From Candidatus Fermentithermobacillaceae bacterium (lineage in GTDB: Bacteria > Bacillota > Sulfobacillia > Fermentithermobacillales > Fermentithermobacillaceae), in the NCBI GenBank assembly GCA_012842105.1, contig DUTL01000207.1, forward strand, positions 1 to 5,055: DNA of 5,055 nucleotides, written 5' to 3'. Below the pieces are notes generated by a model that did not search any database, was not told where the DNA came from, and saw nothing but the letters and a program-made list of their open reading frames with translations. Each line of letters opens with the position of its first letter. Within the stretch, counting starts at the first letter, position 1. Positions 1-4,954 of this stretch are shown here, piece after piece. The position numbers and the translations under genes were made by a program.

Positions 1-2
1 AC

Positions 3-29
3 GGCAGCATAGACGCCGTCTATGCTGCC
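3..29. repeat. Perfect 12-bp hairpin with a 3-base loop
   Basis: GGCAGCATAGAC at 3-14 is exactly complementary to 18-29, with loop GCC. On the plus strand it lies inside the apparent end of an upstream gene and is followed by mixed sequence, not a T-run. On the minus strand it lies about 100 bases beyond the kinase stop and could help stop that transcript, but the bases that would form its U-tract are outside the window. The hairpin is plain from the sequence; its role is not. Confidence 0.6.
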
Positions 30-83
30 ACTTATACCCTGGGCAAGATATTAGGGCTGGTTTGGGTATCCAAGACGCTCTAA
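3..83 (+). CDS. C-terminal end of an unidentified protein (partial, 5' end outside window)
   Basis: An open frame enters from the left edge and ends at the TAA at 81-83, giving 26 residues that finish LGKILGLVWVSKTL. The composition (small residues, then an amphipathic to hydrophobic tail) looks like the end of a folded protein, and no other frame here reads as convincingly. I do not recognise the family, so no function is given. It converges on the minus-strand kinase gene, whose stop codon lies 42 bases further on, with no clear terminator between them. A perfect 12-bp hairpin lies inside this coding stretch. With so few codons visible, the stretch could also be non-coding. Confidence 0.45.
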   Translation, partial: GSIDAVYAATYTLGKILGLVWVSKTL

Positions 84-125
84 GCCGGATAAGCTGCGTA
101 CATGTCAAGCCCACGCCAAATTGGT

Positions 126-614
126 TCAGAGTTTATAACCTATCTTCCTCAGGAATGACCGGCGAGCCTGAGTGTCGTCGGGGCCTTCAACGCCTTTTGG
201 AGAGTTTCCATCTATGACGCCCATTATTCCGCGGCCTTGCTCTGTCTTGGCGACAACCACCTGGACTTGGTTTGCCGTAGCGCAGAAGATGTTAACTACT
301 TCAGGCACCATTTTGATGTTATTAATGACGTTTATGGGGAATCCGTTTTCCATAAAAATAATAAAGGCATGGCCTGTTCCCAGATTCATGGCGTTTTTCT
401 CTGCAAGTTCAACCAGCCGGCCATCGTTACCGGCGGTACGCACTAGGCAGGGGCCGCTTGCTTCCAAGAATGCAATTCCAAATTGGATTCCGCCGCCGGC
501 ATTTGCCATGGCTTCGTAAAGATCCTCCACCGACTTAATGAAATGTGTTTGCCCAAGTATCATGTTGAGGTTTTCGGGTTTTTCAATACTTACAAGTTCG
601 AATTGAATGGACAT
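126..614 (-). CDS. Adenosine-specific kinase family protein (PF04008)
   Basis: This encodes a 162-residue cytoplasmic protein matching the single-domain Adenosine_kin family, which is common in archaea and clostridia and usually about 160 residues long, so it appears complete. The family is annotated as phosphorylating adenosine to AMP; it is unrelated in fold to the ribokinase-type adenosine kinases. Recognisable features are the N-terminal strand MSIQFELVSIEKPENLN, a glycine-rich AGGGIQFGIAFLEASG stretch at residues 39-54, GTGHAFIIF at 79-87, and the strongly conserved C-terminus with GRGIMGVIDG (128-136), GVEGPDD and FLRKIGYKL. The ATG at 612-614 is chosen because AGGAG lies 5 bases upstream and the protein then begins as family members do; the frame is open 17 codons further upstream. 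It is 111 bases downstream of the PIN gene on the same strand and may have its own promoter. The family call is firm; the enzymatic role in this organism rests on family annotation. Confidence 0.9.
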   Translation of the reverse strand: MSIQFELVSIEKPENLNMILGQTHFIKSVEDLYEAMANAGGGIQFGIAFLEASGPCLVRTAGNDGRLVELAEKNAMNLGTGHAFIIFMENGFPINVINNIKMVPEVVNIFCATANQVQVVVAKTEQGRGIMGVIDGNSPKGVEGPDDTQARRSFLRKIGYKL

Positions 615-651
615 AGTATCTCCTCCCATGTAATGGTCCGGCGCCTTAGTG

Positions 652-660
652 ATTCTACCA
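652..660 (-). promoter_or_regulatory. Possible extended -10 promoter for the adenosine-specific kinase
   Basis: Read on the minus strand this is TGGTAGAAT, a TGn extended -10 with 5 of 6 matches to TATAAT. No good -35 is found 16-18 bases upstream. Transcription would start about 30 bases before the kinase ATG, leaving room for the AGGAG site. It is a consensus match only. Confidence 0.3.
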
Positions 661-725
661 TGCACACAGGTTATCCTGCCGGTTGAACGATGTGTTCGGG
701 TGTGTACACGTCTCTGATGGGTGAG

Positions 726-1202
726 TTATCCGGCTCCCGTATTGTCGCCTACGTACACAATCTGGCCGCCCGGTAAGATTTTCTGATTATGGACAACAGG
801 ATCCGCCGTGATAAGAGTTCCATCCATAGTTTTTGCAAGATAGGACGAAATACCGGTGTTGGGTTCCAGGCCTTGATACTCAGCCATGAGTTTGGCGGCC
901 TCCAGGGCGCTTTCTTTTGTGACGGGCTCAACCTGAATAGGGAGCTGGTCCAACAAGGCCATGAGTTCTGCAAACGAATCAGGGTGATCGGTTATCCCTT
1001 TCAGGTACACGAGGAGCATGTCAAGGGCCGTGATTTTTATCTTAGCCCCACAACTGTGAGATTGCTCCATAATTCTCTGAATAACTTCTCCCTTTGGTTT
1101 CCCTTCAAGATATGCAATTAGCGACGAAGCATCGATAATGCAAGGTGCGTCACTGCACAGAGACGTATGGGTTTTATTGCCTGAGTTGGAGAAGACTTTC
1201 AT
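726..1202 (-). CDS. PIN-domain protein, putative toxin of a VapBC-like pair, with an atypical active site
   Basis: This encodes 158 residues resembling PIN-domain ribonuclease toxins: first strand and Asp in CIIDASSLIAYLEG (D24), an ITALDMLLVYLKG segment (57-69), and the final strand motif GTLITADPVV (D134), followed by a short PGGQIVYVGD tail. PIN enzymes use three or four acidic residues to bind the metal that cleaves RNA. Aligned by eye, the second (normally Glu in a NLAEV-like motif) falls at Leu64 and the third (normally in LGDA) at about Thr116, so the centre looks incomplete; D61 or E109 might compensate. The ATG at 1200-1202 is preferred because it lies 4 bases after the antitoxin stop and has AAGGGA upstream. 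The frame extends to an ATG at 1247, which would overlap the antitoxin by 41 bases. About 20 residues precede the usual PIN start, which is unusual. Antitoxin-then-toxin order supports a TA module; toxicity is inferred. Confidence 0.75.
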   Translation of the reverse strand: MKVFSNSGNKTHTSLCSDAPCIIDASSLIAYLEGKPKGEVIQRIMEQSHSCGAKIKITALDMLLVYLKGITDHPDSFAELMALLDQLPIQVEPVTKESALEAAKLMAEYQGLEPNTGISSYLAKTMDGTLITADPVVHNQKILPGGQIVYVGDNTGAG

Positions 1203-1206
1203 CGAG

Positions 1207-1410
1207 CTATTTCCCTTGGGAGTTGCTTTTCTTGTTAAAGAAACCAAGGCCGTGCTCTACCGGATTATCAAGCTCTGGTACCAGTACTAATTTGCCGTCC
1301 AGGTCGTAGACTGCAAATTTGGTGCCGGGCTTTAAGTCGAGCTTGTTCCTGATCTGCACCGGGATAACTATCTGGCCTCTGGTGGAAAGCGACGTTTTGT
1401 GCAATTGCAT
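1207..1410 (-). CDS. AbrB/MazE/SpoVT-type DNA-binding antitoxin (VapB-like)
   Basis: This encodes a 67-residue swapped-hairpin transcription factor. The core TSLSTRGQIVIPVQIRNKLD (residues 6-25), then LKPGTKFAVYDLDGKLVLVP, is the classic SpoVT_AbrB pattern (PF04014). Such proteins dimerise, bind palindromic operators over their own promoter, and use the C-terminal tail to hold the partner toxin; here the tail is residues 47-67, ending GFFNKKSNSQGK. The gene precedes the PIN gene with a 4-base gap, so the two are almost certainly co-transcribed. The start is uncertain: the ATG at 1408-1410 sits directly against GAGGTGA, too close for normal initiation, whereas the TTG two codons later (1402-1404) is spaced about 6 bases from it. 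The two choices differ by only two residues. Confidence 0.85.
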   Translation of the reverse strand: MQLHKTSLSTRGQIVIPVQIRNKLDLKPGTKFAVYDLDGKLVLVPELDNPVEHGLGFFNKKSNSQGK

Positions 1411-1450
1411 TCACCTCGCAAAATATACGGCCGTTTCTTCCTGCTGCAGT

Positions 1451-1471
1451 GCTTACGTTAGTTACGGAAGC
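1451..1471. promoter_or_regulatory. Imperfect palindrome upstream of the antitoxin, candidate operator
   Basis: GCTTACGT (1451-1458) and ACGGAAGC (1464-1471) are inverted repeats with 7 of 8 bases matching and a 5-base spacer. The dyad lies about 40 bases upstream of the antitoxin start, where an AbrB-type autorepressor would be expected to bind. A CATAAT hexamer on the minus strand (1501-1506) upstream of it could be a -10 element, but no good -35 accompanies it. The dyad is seen directly; the regulatory role is inferred from position. Confidence 0.3.
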
Positions 1472-1679
1472 AGGGGGATTGCAGTTGTCATACCCTTTCT
1501 ATTATGTCCGGAACTACGGTTTGATACCATCGTCATGATTAGTCGTGTAAATTGAGCAGTAAATATTGAAATTATCTATGAAGTCGGAGAACATATATTC
1601 AGGTGGATTTAGGGCGGGGCAAAACCCAATCTTTTACCCGTATGAGAAAATTCGCCTATTAGTATACGGAGGTGCTTAC

Positions 1680-1922
1680 ATGGCTGCCGAACATGAGGTT
1701 GTAGTATACTCAACCCCTACCTGTCCCTGGTGTACAAAAGCCATCGACTACTTGAAAAAGGCCGGAGTTGATTTTGAGGAAAAAGACGTTTCAGTTGATA
1801 TTCAAGCTGCTCGTGAAATGGTGAAAGCTTCAGGCCAGATGGGCGTTCCGGTGTTGACAATAGACGGGAATGTTGTAGTAGGTTTTGACAGGAACAAGAT
1901 TGACCAACTTCTAGGGCTGTAA
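1680..1922 (+). CDS. Glutaredoxin-like protein (NrdH/YruB type)
   Basis: This encodes an 80-residue cytoplasmic thioredoxin-fold thiol-disulfide oxidoreductase, the usual length for single-domain glutaredoxins. The redox motif is C15-P-W-C18 in VVYSTPTCPWCTKAIDYL. The cis-proline that closes the active site is P57 in MGVPVLTI, and GFD followed by KIDQLLGL forms the expected last helix. Such proteins pass electrons to ribonucleotide reductase, methionine sulfoxide reductase or other thiol targets; nothing here shows which. The ATG at 1680 is chosen because GGAGGTG (1668-1674) lies 5 bases upstream and the protein then starts at the first strand. The frame is open upstream, but those residues do not look like protein and lack a ribosome binding site. 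It stands alone, divergent from the toxin-antitoxin pair, with a hairpin 32 bases after its stop. Confidence 0.93.
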   Translation: MAAEHEVVVYSTPTCPWCTKAIDYLKKAGVDFEEKDVSVDIQAAREMVKASGQMGVPVLTIDGNVVVGFDRNKIDQLLGL

Positions 1923-1954
1923 GCTGCAGTTCTTAAGTAAGGCCGGGAAAATAA

Positions 1955-1975
1955 GGCCGCACCTTGTGTGCGGCC
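1955..1975. terminator. Strong hairpin after the glutaredoxin gene, probable terminator
   Basis: GGCCGCAC (1955-1962) pairs perfectly with GTGCGGCC (1968-1975) around a 5-base loop. On the plus strand it is followed by GTCTATCATATCT, only a weak T-tract. On the minus strand it is followed by TTATTTT, which is better. It could therefore end glutaredoxin transcription, act in both directions, or stop minus-strand read-through from the sporulation genes. Confidence 0.6.
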
Positions 1976-2169
1976 GTCTATCATATCTCTAAGAACTATA
2001 CCCGCGATAGTGAGCACAGGTTTGTCCGGGGCCCAGAAGCGCGCGCCGGCGCAAACGTTGCGGCTGGAGCGTGTCAGAACCCGGCCTTTTCGGGGCCAGG
2101 AAAAAGTGACCGGACAATTCTGGGAGAACCGGTGTTCTAAGGGATCTTCTCAGAGTGTTGAGGGAAAAG
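1976..2169. other. Non-coding stretch with a GC-rich segment bounded by inverted repeats
   Basis: Between two hairpins I find no convincing gene. A plus-strand open frame passes through but has no ribosome binding site and no protein-like features. The segment 2022-2117 stands out: it begins TTGTCCGG (2022-2029) and ends CCGGACAA (2110-2117), an exact 8-bp inverted repeat. The flank CCCAGAA just inside the left end also recurs inverted as TTCTGGG just outside the right end. The interior is far more GC-rich (for example GCGCGCGCCGGCGC at 2039-2052) than its surroundings. It could be a remnant of a small mobile element or a structured RNA; neither is established. Confidence 0.35.
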
Positions 2170-2194
2170 AGAAAGGGCAGTTGTTGCCCTTTCT
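2170..2194 (-). terminator. Rho-independent terminator of the 31-residue membrane protein gene
   Basis: AGAAAGGGCA (2170-2179) pairs perfectly with TGCCCTTTCT (2185-2194) around a 5-base loop. Read on the minus strand the stem is followed by CTTTTCCCT, a short pyrimidine tract. It lies 32 bases beyond the stop of the small minus-strand gene, the expected place for its terminator. Confidence 0.65.
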
Positions 2195-2226
2195 ATGTGG
2201 GTCAGGGTTGAGTGTACCTCGATTGC

Positions 2227-2322
2227 TTAATTTATCCCGAGAATCAACAGGATCAGAATGAGGAAAATGATGAACGCCAGGGAATTGTCAATATTCCACC
2301 CCGGTCCTCCCATGCCTCCCAT
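2227..2322 (-). CDS. 31-residue single-span membrane protein, YjcZ/tiny sporulation protein-like
   Basis: This is a short gene encoding a glycine-rich N-terminus (MGGMGGPGWNIDNS) followed by an uninterrupted hydrophobic helix, LAFIIFLILILLILG (residues 15-29), and a TAA stop. The ATG at 2320-2322 has a near-perfect ribosome binding site (GAGAGGAGG) 7 bases upstream, which makes translation very likely. The pattern of a Gly-rich head plus one membrane span in about 30 residues matches the YjcZ/TIGR01732 tiny transmembrane proteins found across spore-forming Firmicutes and often linked to the spore coat or forespore membrane. The neighbour on the same strand is a CotF-like coat gene, and a sigma-K-like -10 lies upstream, both consistent with expression during sporulation. 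A perfect hairpin follows the gene. Its function is unknown even in the better-studied relatives. Confidence 0.75.
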   Translation of the reverse strand: MGGMGGPGWNIDNSLAFIIFLILILLILGIN

Positions 2323-2346
2323 ACTAGGGCCTCCTCTCAGTTAACC

Positions 2347-2355
2347 TAGTTTATG
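2347..2355 (-). promoter_or_regulatory. Sigma-K-like -10 element upstream of the tiny membrane protein
   Basis: Read on the minus strand this is CATAAACTA, an exact match to the CATAnnnTA -10 pattern of the late mother-cell sigma factor SigK. The SigK -35 is only a loose AC; an AC lies about 18 bases upstream, a little further than usual. Transcription would begin roughly 20 bases before the start codon, leaving space for the strong ribosome binding site. It is a consensus match only. Confidence 0.35.
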
Positions 2356-2451
2356 TTATGTAAATGACAAGAAGTTGCTACACTTAATGGAGATTTTGCA
2401 GTCCTCAAACGAAGATGCAGGTGCTGAACAGATCGCGTTGGAAGATGCCAG

Positions 2452-2475
2452 GGGGAGGCAAGTTTCAGCCTCCCC
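2452..2475. terminator. GC-rich hairpin downstream of the CotF-like gene
   Basis: GGGGAGGC (2452-2459) pairs exactly with GCCTCCCC (2468-2475) around an 8-base loop, and the stem can be lengthened with a bulge (CAG with CTG). It lies between the coat gene stop and the small membrane protein promoter, so it probably ends the coat transcript. The minus-strand flank CTGGCATCTTCC lacks a proper T-run; the plus-strand flank TGTTCGTTAT is slightly better. The rest of 2356-2540 shows no gene I can support. Confidence 0.45.
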
Positions 2476-2540
2476 TGTTCGTTATCCCAAATCAAGCCCG
2501 GGCCTTCAGTCTTTAGGCCGTATTCCAGATCGAACAGAAG

Positions 2541-3077
2541 TCACTGCGGCTTGTAGTAACCTTGCTTTTGCATGTAGTCAAAGATCTTCTCGCCGTGTTT
2601 TTGCTCGTCATCCTGAATCGTCTGGAGGTCCTTTTTGAGCTGCGGGTTGACAGATTCAAACACGGTGGTGTCGTATGTGCCGGATATATACTTCTCGGTC
2701 ATGAGCATGTCTTGACAGATAGCTGCATCGTCAGTGGAGCCCGTTTGCTGCCCTTGTTGCGCTTGATGGGGCTGCTGGCCATAGGCGCTCCACTGATGAG
2801 TCTGGTCATCGAAACTGGCAGTCTCGAAGTCTGCCCCTTTCATCCTTGAATCCTGTTGTTTGGGGCCTGTTTGCTGCATGCCGCCCTGGCTTCCCGTGTA
2901 CCTGCTTAGAGTGTCATAGTGATTCCGCTCTTCTTGAGCCAGCTCGTTGAACAGGTTGCGCAGTTCTTGTGACTTAGTAAGGTTCGCATATCCTGTGTAC
3001 TTCCTAATGCAAATTTCTTCATGAGCCATTTGGTCTTTGAGTAACGACCTTTCTTTTTGCGTTAACTGATGGGTCAT
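2541..3077 (-). CDS. CotF-like spore coat protein (Coat_F, ferritin-like helices)
   Basis: This encodes a 178-residue soluble protein of the Coat_F family (PF07875), which contributes to the spore coat. The N-terminal helical pair (about residues 5-60) carries acidic/His motifs MAHEEICIRKY and LAQEERNHYDTLSRY, like the EExxH pattern of ferritin-like bundles. The C-terminal half (116-175) carries DMLMTEKYISGTYDT and DDEQKHGEKIFDYMQKQGYY. These are joined by a Gln/Gly/Ser-rich, probably disordered linker (61-115) containing GQQPHQAQQGQQTG. The ATG at 3075-3077 is chosen because AGGTGA lies 7 bases upstream. ATGs at 3083 and 3095 are in frame, but one overlaps the ribosome binding site region and the other lies before it. 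Expression in the mother cell is expected from the family. A possible sigma-E-like arrangement lies upstream. It sits on the same strand as the tiny membrane protein gene but is separated from it by 218 bases. Confidence 0.88.
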   Translation of the reverse strand: MTHQLTQKERSLLKDQMAHEEICIRKYTGYANLTKSQELRNLFNELAQEERNHYDTLSRYTGSQGGMQQTGPKQQDSRMKGADFETASFDDQTHQWSAYGQQPHQAQQGQQTGSTDDAAICQDMLMTEKYISGTYDTTVFESVNPQLKKDLQTIQDDEQKHGEKIFDYMQKQGYYKPQ

Positions 3078-3095
3078 GATCATATCACCTCTCAT

Positions 3096-3126
3096 TAAGG
3101 ATGCGAAAAAACTCTAAGACATATTC
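3096..3126 (-). promoter_or_regulatory. Possible sigma-E-like promoter for the CotF-like gene
   Basis: On the minus strand, GAATAT (3121-3126) resembles a SigE -35. After 17 bases comes CATCCTTA (3096-3103), a partial match to the CATACAnT -10. The leader would be very short, about 15 bases to the ATG, just long enough for the AGGTGA site. The -10 match is poor, so this is a weak candidate offered because a sporulation promoter is expected here. Confidence 0.2.
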
Positions 3127-3360
3127 TTGATGCTGTATCAAAACTCTGGATCGAAACAGCGGATTGCTTCCAGTGTGCTTTATGGAACAAACACCGGGCC
3201 TTCCAGATAGCAGCCGGCCTGGCTGTAGAGCTATTCCGGCGGGTTTGGGGAGGCCCACGGGACAGTATTGGCTGAGCCATTAGCCGAATTGTCCAGCCAG
3301 TGGCCCTTGCAGCAACGCCTTGGGCTCTGTAAATATTGCATAATTTGACCGAAGTAAAGG
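3127..3360. other. Intergenic stretch between the coat gene and gdh, nothing recognised
   Basis: No frame here has a ribosome binding site together with protein-like sequence. A minor hairpin (CAGCC/GGCTG around 3219-3233) is present, without a T-run. The right part becomes AT-rich toward the gdh promoter region. Confidence 0.5.
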
Positions 3361-3389
3361 TTGCTTAATTGACTCCCAAAATGTATAGT
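3361..3389 (+). promoter_or_regulatory. Candidate sigma-A promoter of gdh
   Basis: TTGCTT (3361-3366; 3 of 6 to TTGACA) and TATAGT (3384-3389; 5 of 6 to TATAAT) are separated by exactly 17 bases in an AT-rich stretch. Transcription would start near 3396, giving a leader of about 97 bases that contains the operator-like dyads. A second -35-like TTGACT (3369-3374) overlaps but has a poorly spaced partner. Confidence 0.4.
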
Positions 3390-3402
3390 ATATGTTGGTA
3401 GG

Positions 3403-3428
3403 TTGTTAATGACACATGTAACAAGTGT
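3403..3428. promoter_or_regulatory. Overlapping dyads just downstream of the gdh promoter, candidate operator
   Basis: Two overlapping symmetries are visible. TTGTTA (3403-3408) is inverted as TAACAA (3419-3424) with 10 bases between. ACACATGTAACAAGTGT (3412-3428) is itself a near-palindrome with only two mismatched pairs, apart from its central base. They lie at about +7 to +32 from the predicted transcription start, a place where a bound repressor would block gdh transcription. The regulator is unknown. Confidence 0.35.
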
Positions 3429-3492
3429 GCCAGGCCGCCGGGTTTCCAGTCATGCGCAAGGGTATTACTGATTAAGCAAGAAGGGTGATCAC

Positions 3493-4755
3493 ATGGCTCA
3501 AAAAACCAATCCATTCGAGAACATGCTTGAACAGTTAGACGCAGCTGCCCAGATCGCAGGGTTAGATAGGAACGACTACATAACACTACGTTATCCAGAA
3601 CGAGAATTGACAGTTAACTTTCCTGTCAAGATGGATGATGGCAGCACTCGTGTATTTACCGGTTACCGAGTTCAGCACAATACTGTTAGAGGGCCTGCCA
3701 AAGGCGGAATTCGATTTCATCCTGATGTAGATATGGATGAAGTCAGAGCCCTGGCAGCTTGGATGACCTTCAAATGCGCCGTTGTAGATATTCCCTATGG
3801 AGGGGCCAAAGGCGGGGTAACAGTTGATCCTACAGGTTTGTCTCAGGACGAAATTGAGAGGATTACCAGAGGTTACACAGCCAGGATCGCAGATTTCATA
3901 GGGCCTGAACAAGACATTCCCGCTACTGACGTGAACACTACCCAGCAGATGATGGGCTGGATCATGGACACTTACAGCACTTTGAAAGGCGTATATTCTC
4001 CGGGGGTTGTAACCAGCAAACCGGTGGAAGCAGGTGGTTCTATCGGACGCAGAGAGGCGACAGGCTTGGGAGTATTTCTTATCACAAGAGAACTCGCCCA
4101 GCAACTCAACATAGACCTTGCCAAATCTACCGTCGCGGTTCAGGGGTTCGGTAACGTTGGCAGCAATGCTGCAAAGTATCTTCACGAAGCAGGCGCTAAG
4201 GTTATAGCGGTAAGCGACGTATCAGGCGGGCTTTACTGCGAAAACGGGTTGGATATACCTGCTCTGTTGGATTACGTTGCAAAACATCCCAGGCGCCTCA
4301 TCGAAGGGTACAAACAAGACGGGATTAAGGCTACAGACAACCATGGAATTCTTACATGCAAGGCTGATTTCCTGGTACTGGCAGCTTTGGAAAACCAGAT
4401 TACAGAAGAAGTTGCCAAGGAAGTTCAGGCCAAAATCATTATCGAAGGAGCTAACGGGCCTACAACATTCGGCGGGGACAAGGTTCTTGAGCAGCGAGGA
4501 ATTATAGCTTGTCCTGATATTCTGACTAATGCAGGCGGAGTCACGTGTTCATATTTTGAGTGGGTCCAGAACTTGCAGCATCTTGCGTGGGACCTTGAAA
4601 CCGTTAATTCTACCCTTGAGAGAATTATGGTCAAGGCGTTTAACGAAGTATATGCAGTTGCAGATGAAAAGAAGATTCCCATGAGAATGGCAGCCTATAT
4701 TGTCGCGCTTCAGCGCCTGGTTGCTGTTCAAAAGATTAGAGGAATTTTCCTATAA
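3493..4755 (+). CDS. gdh: Glutamate dehydrogenase (Glu/Leu/Phe/Val dehydrogenase family)
   Basis: This complete 420-residue enzyme of the hexameric GDH class interconverts glutamate and 2-oxoglutarate plus ammonia in the cytoplasm, linking amino-acid breakdown to central metabolism. The N-terminal substrate domain has GPAKGGIRFHP with K70, FKCAVVDIPYGGAKGG with K94 and K106, and the catalytic Asp D146 in PATDVNT. The spacing of these residues (24, 12, 40) equals that of K89, K113, K125 and D165 in the Clostridium symbiosum enzyme. The Rossmann domain has GFGNVG (218-223), with D242 at the end of the next strand (VIAVSDVSG), which points to NAD rather than NADP. The glutamate-contacting Ser is probably S353 in GGVTCSYFEWVQN. 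The end MRMAAYIVALQRL..IRGIFL is typical. The ATG has AGGGTGA about 4 bases upstream. Valine or leucine dehydrogenase is less likely given the length and motifs. Its last codons lie inside the left arm of a long inverted repeat whose other arm carries the same codons. Confidence 0.96.
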   Translation: MAQKTNPFENMLEQLDAAAQIAGLDRNDYITLRYPERELTVNFPVKMDDGSTRVFTGYRVQHNTVRGPAKGGIRFHPDVDMDEVRALAAWMTFKCAVVDIPYGGAKGGVTVDPTGLSQDEIERITRGYTARIADFIGPEQDIPATDVNTTQQMMGWIMDTYSTLKGVYSPGVVTSKPVEAGGSIGRREATGLGVFLITRELAQQLNIDLAKSTVAVQGFGNVGSNAAKYLHEAGAKVIAVSDVSGGLYCENGLDIPALLDYVAKHPRRLIEGYKQDGIKATDNHGILTCKADFLVLAALENQITEEVAKEVQAKIIIEGANGPTTFGGDKVLEQRGIIACPDILTNAGGVTCSYFEWVQNLQHLAWDLETVNSTLERIMVKAFNEVYAVADEKKIPMRMAAYIVALQRLVAVQKIRGIFL

Positions 4756-4759
4756 GTTT

Positions 4760-4792
4760 CTGTTGGGCCTTTCAATTAAGGCAACCCAACAG
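4760..4792 (+). terminator. Hairpin immediately after the gdh stop codon
   Basis: CTGTTGGG (4760-4767) pairs with CCCAACAG (4785-4792), and inside it CCTT pairs with AAGG, leaving a CAA bulge. It starts 4 bases after the TAA. No T-run follows, so it is not a standard Rho-independent terminator; it may protect the mRNA 3' end or slow the polymerase. The same hairpin occurs inverted at 4987-5019. Confidence 0.45.
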
Positions 4793-4954
4793 ATAGGTTG
4801 CGGCGTCAAAGTTTGCGGTAATAACTACAGTAACAAATGGCGATTGGACGTACAAGGGGCATTTTATACATGTCCTCTGCCGCATTCTTCACTGTATTTG
4901 TCCACAACTCTTGCTGCAAACCCTTGTACGTCCAATCGCCATTTGTTGCTGTAG
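4763..4954 (+). pseudogene. Left-arm copy of the possible small ORF, diverging at the repeat boundary
   Basis: In the frame beginning at TTG 4763, the first 32 codons (to DVQG, ending at 4858) encode the same residues as the minus-strand small ORF in the right arm, with three synonymous differences. Exactly at the arm boundary the sequences part, and the frame continues with unrelated residues (GAFYTCPLPHSS) into the loop and right arm before a stop at 4952-4954. If the small ORF is real, this is a copy whose tail was replaced at the duplication breakpoint; if not, it is non-coding. Confidence 0.2.

Noticed and set aside
172..519. A plus-strand frame of 115 codons over the adenosine-specific kinase
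   Set aside because: It is antisense to a recognised, full-length family protein and has no motifs of its own.
789..1121. A plus-strand frame of 110 codons over the PIN gene
   Set aside because: It is antisense to the PIN gene with no ribosome binding site.
1968..2261. A plus-strand open frame of 97 codons after the glutaredoxin gene
   Set aside because: It starts inside a terminator hairpin, has no ribosome binding site, and runs through a second hairpin into the opposite-strand small gene; its composition is not protein-like.
2375..2638. A plus-strand open frame opposite the end of the CotF-like gene
   Set aside because: It has a TTG start without a ribosome binding site, crosses a GC hairpin, and overlaps the coat gene in antisense.
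3095..3280. A minus-strand 61-codon frame upstream of the coat gene
   Set aside because: It has no ribosome binding site, and its Arg/Pro/Ser-rich composition is typical of chance frames; it also covers the probable coat promoter.
3586..4185. A 199-codon open frame on the minus strand
   Set aside because: It lies wholly antisense to the well-supported glutamate dehydrogenase, lacks a ribosome binding site and has no recognisable motif.
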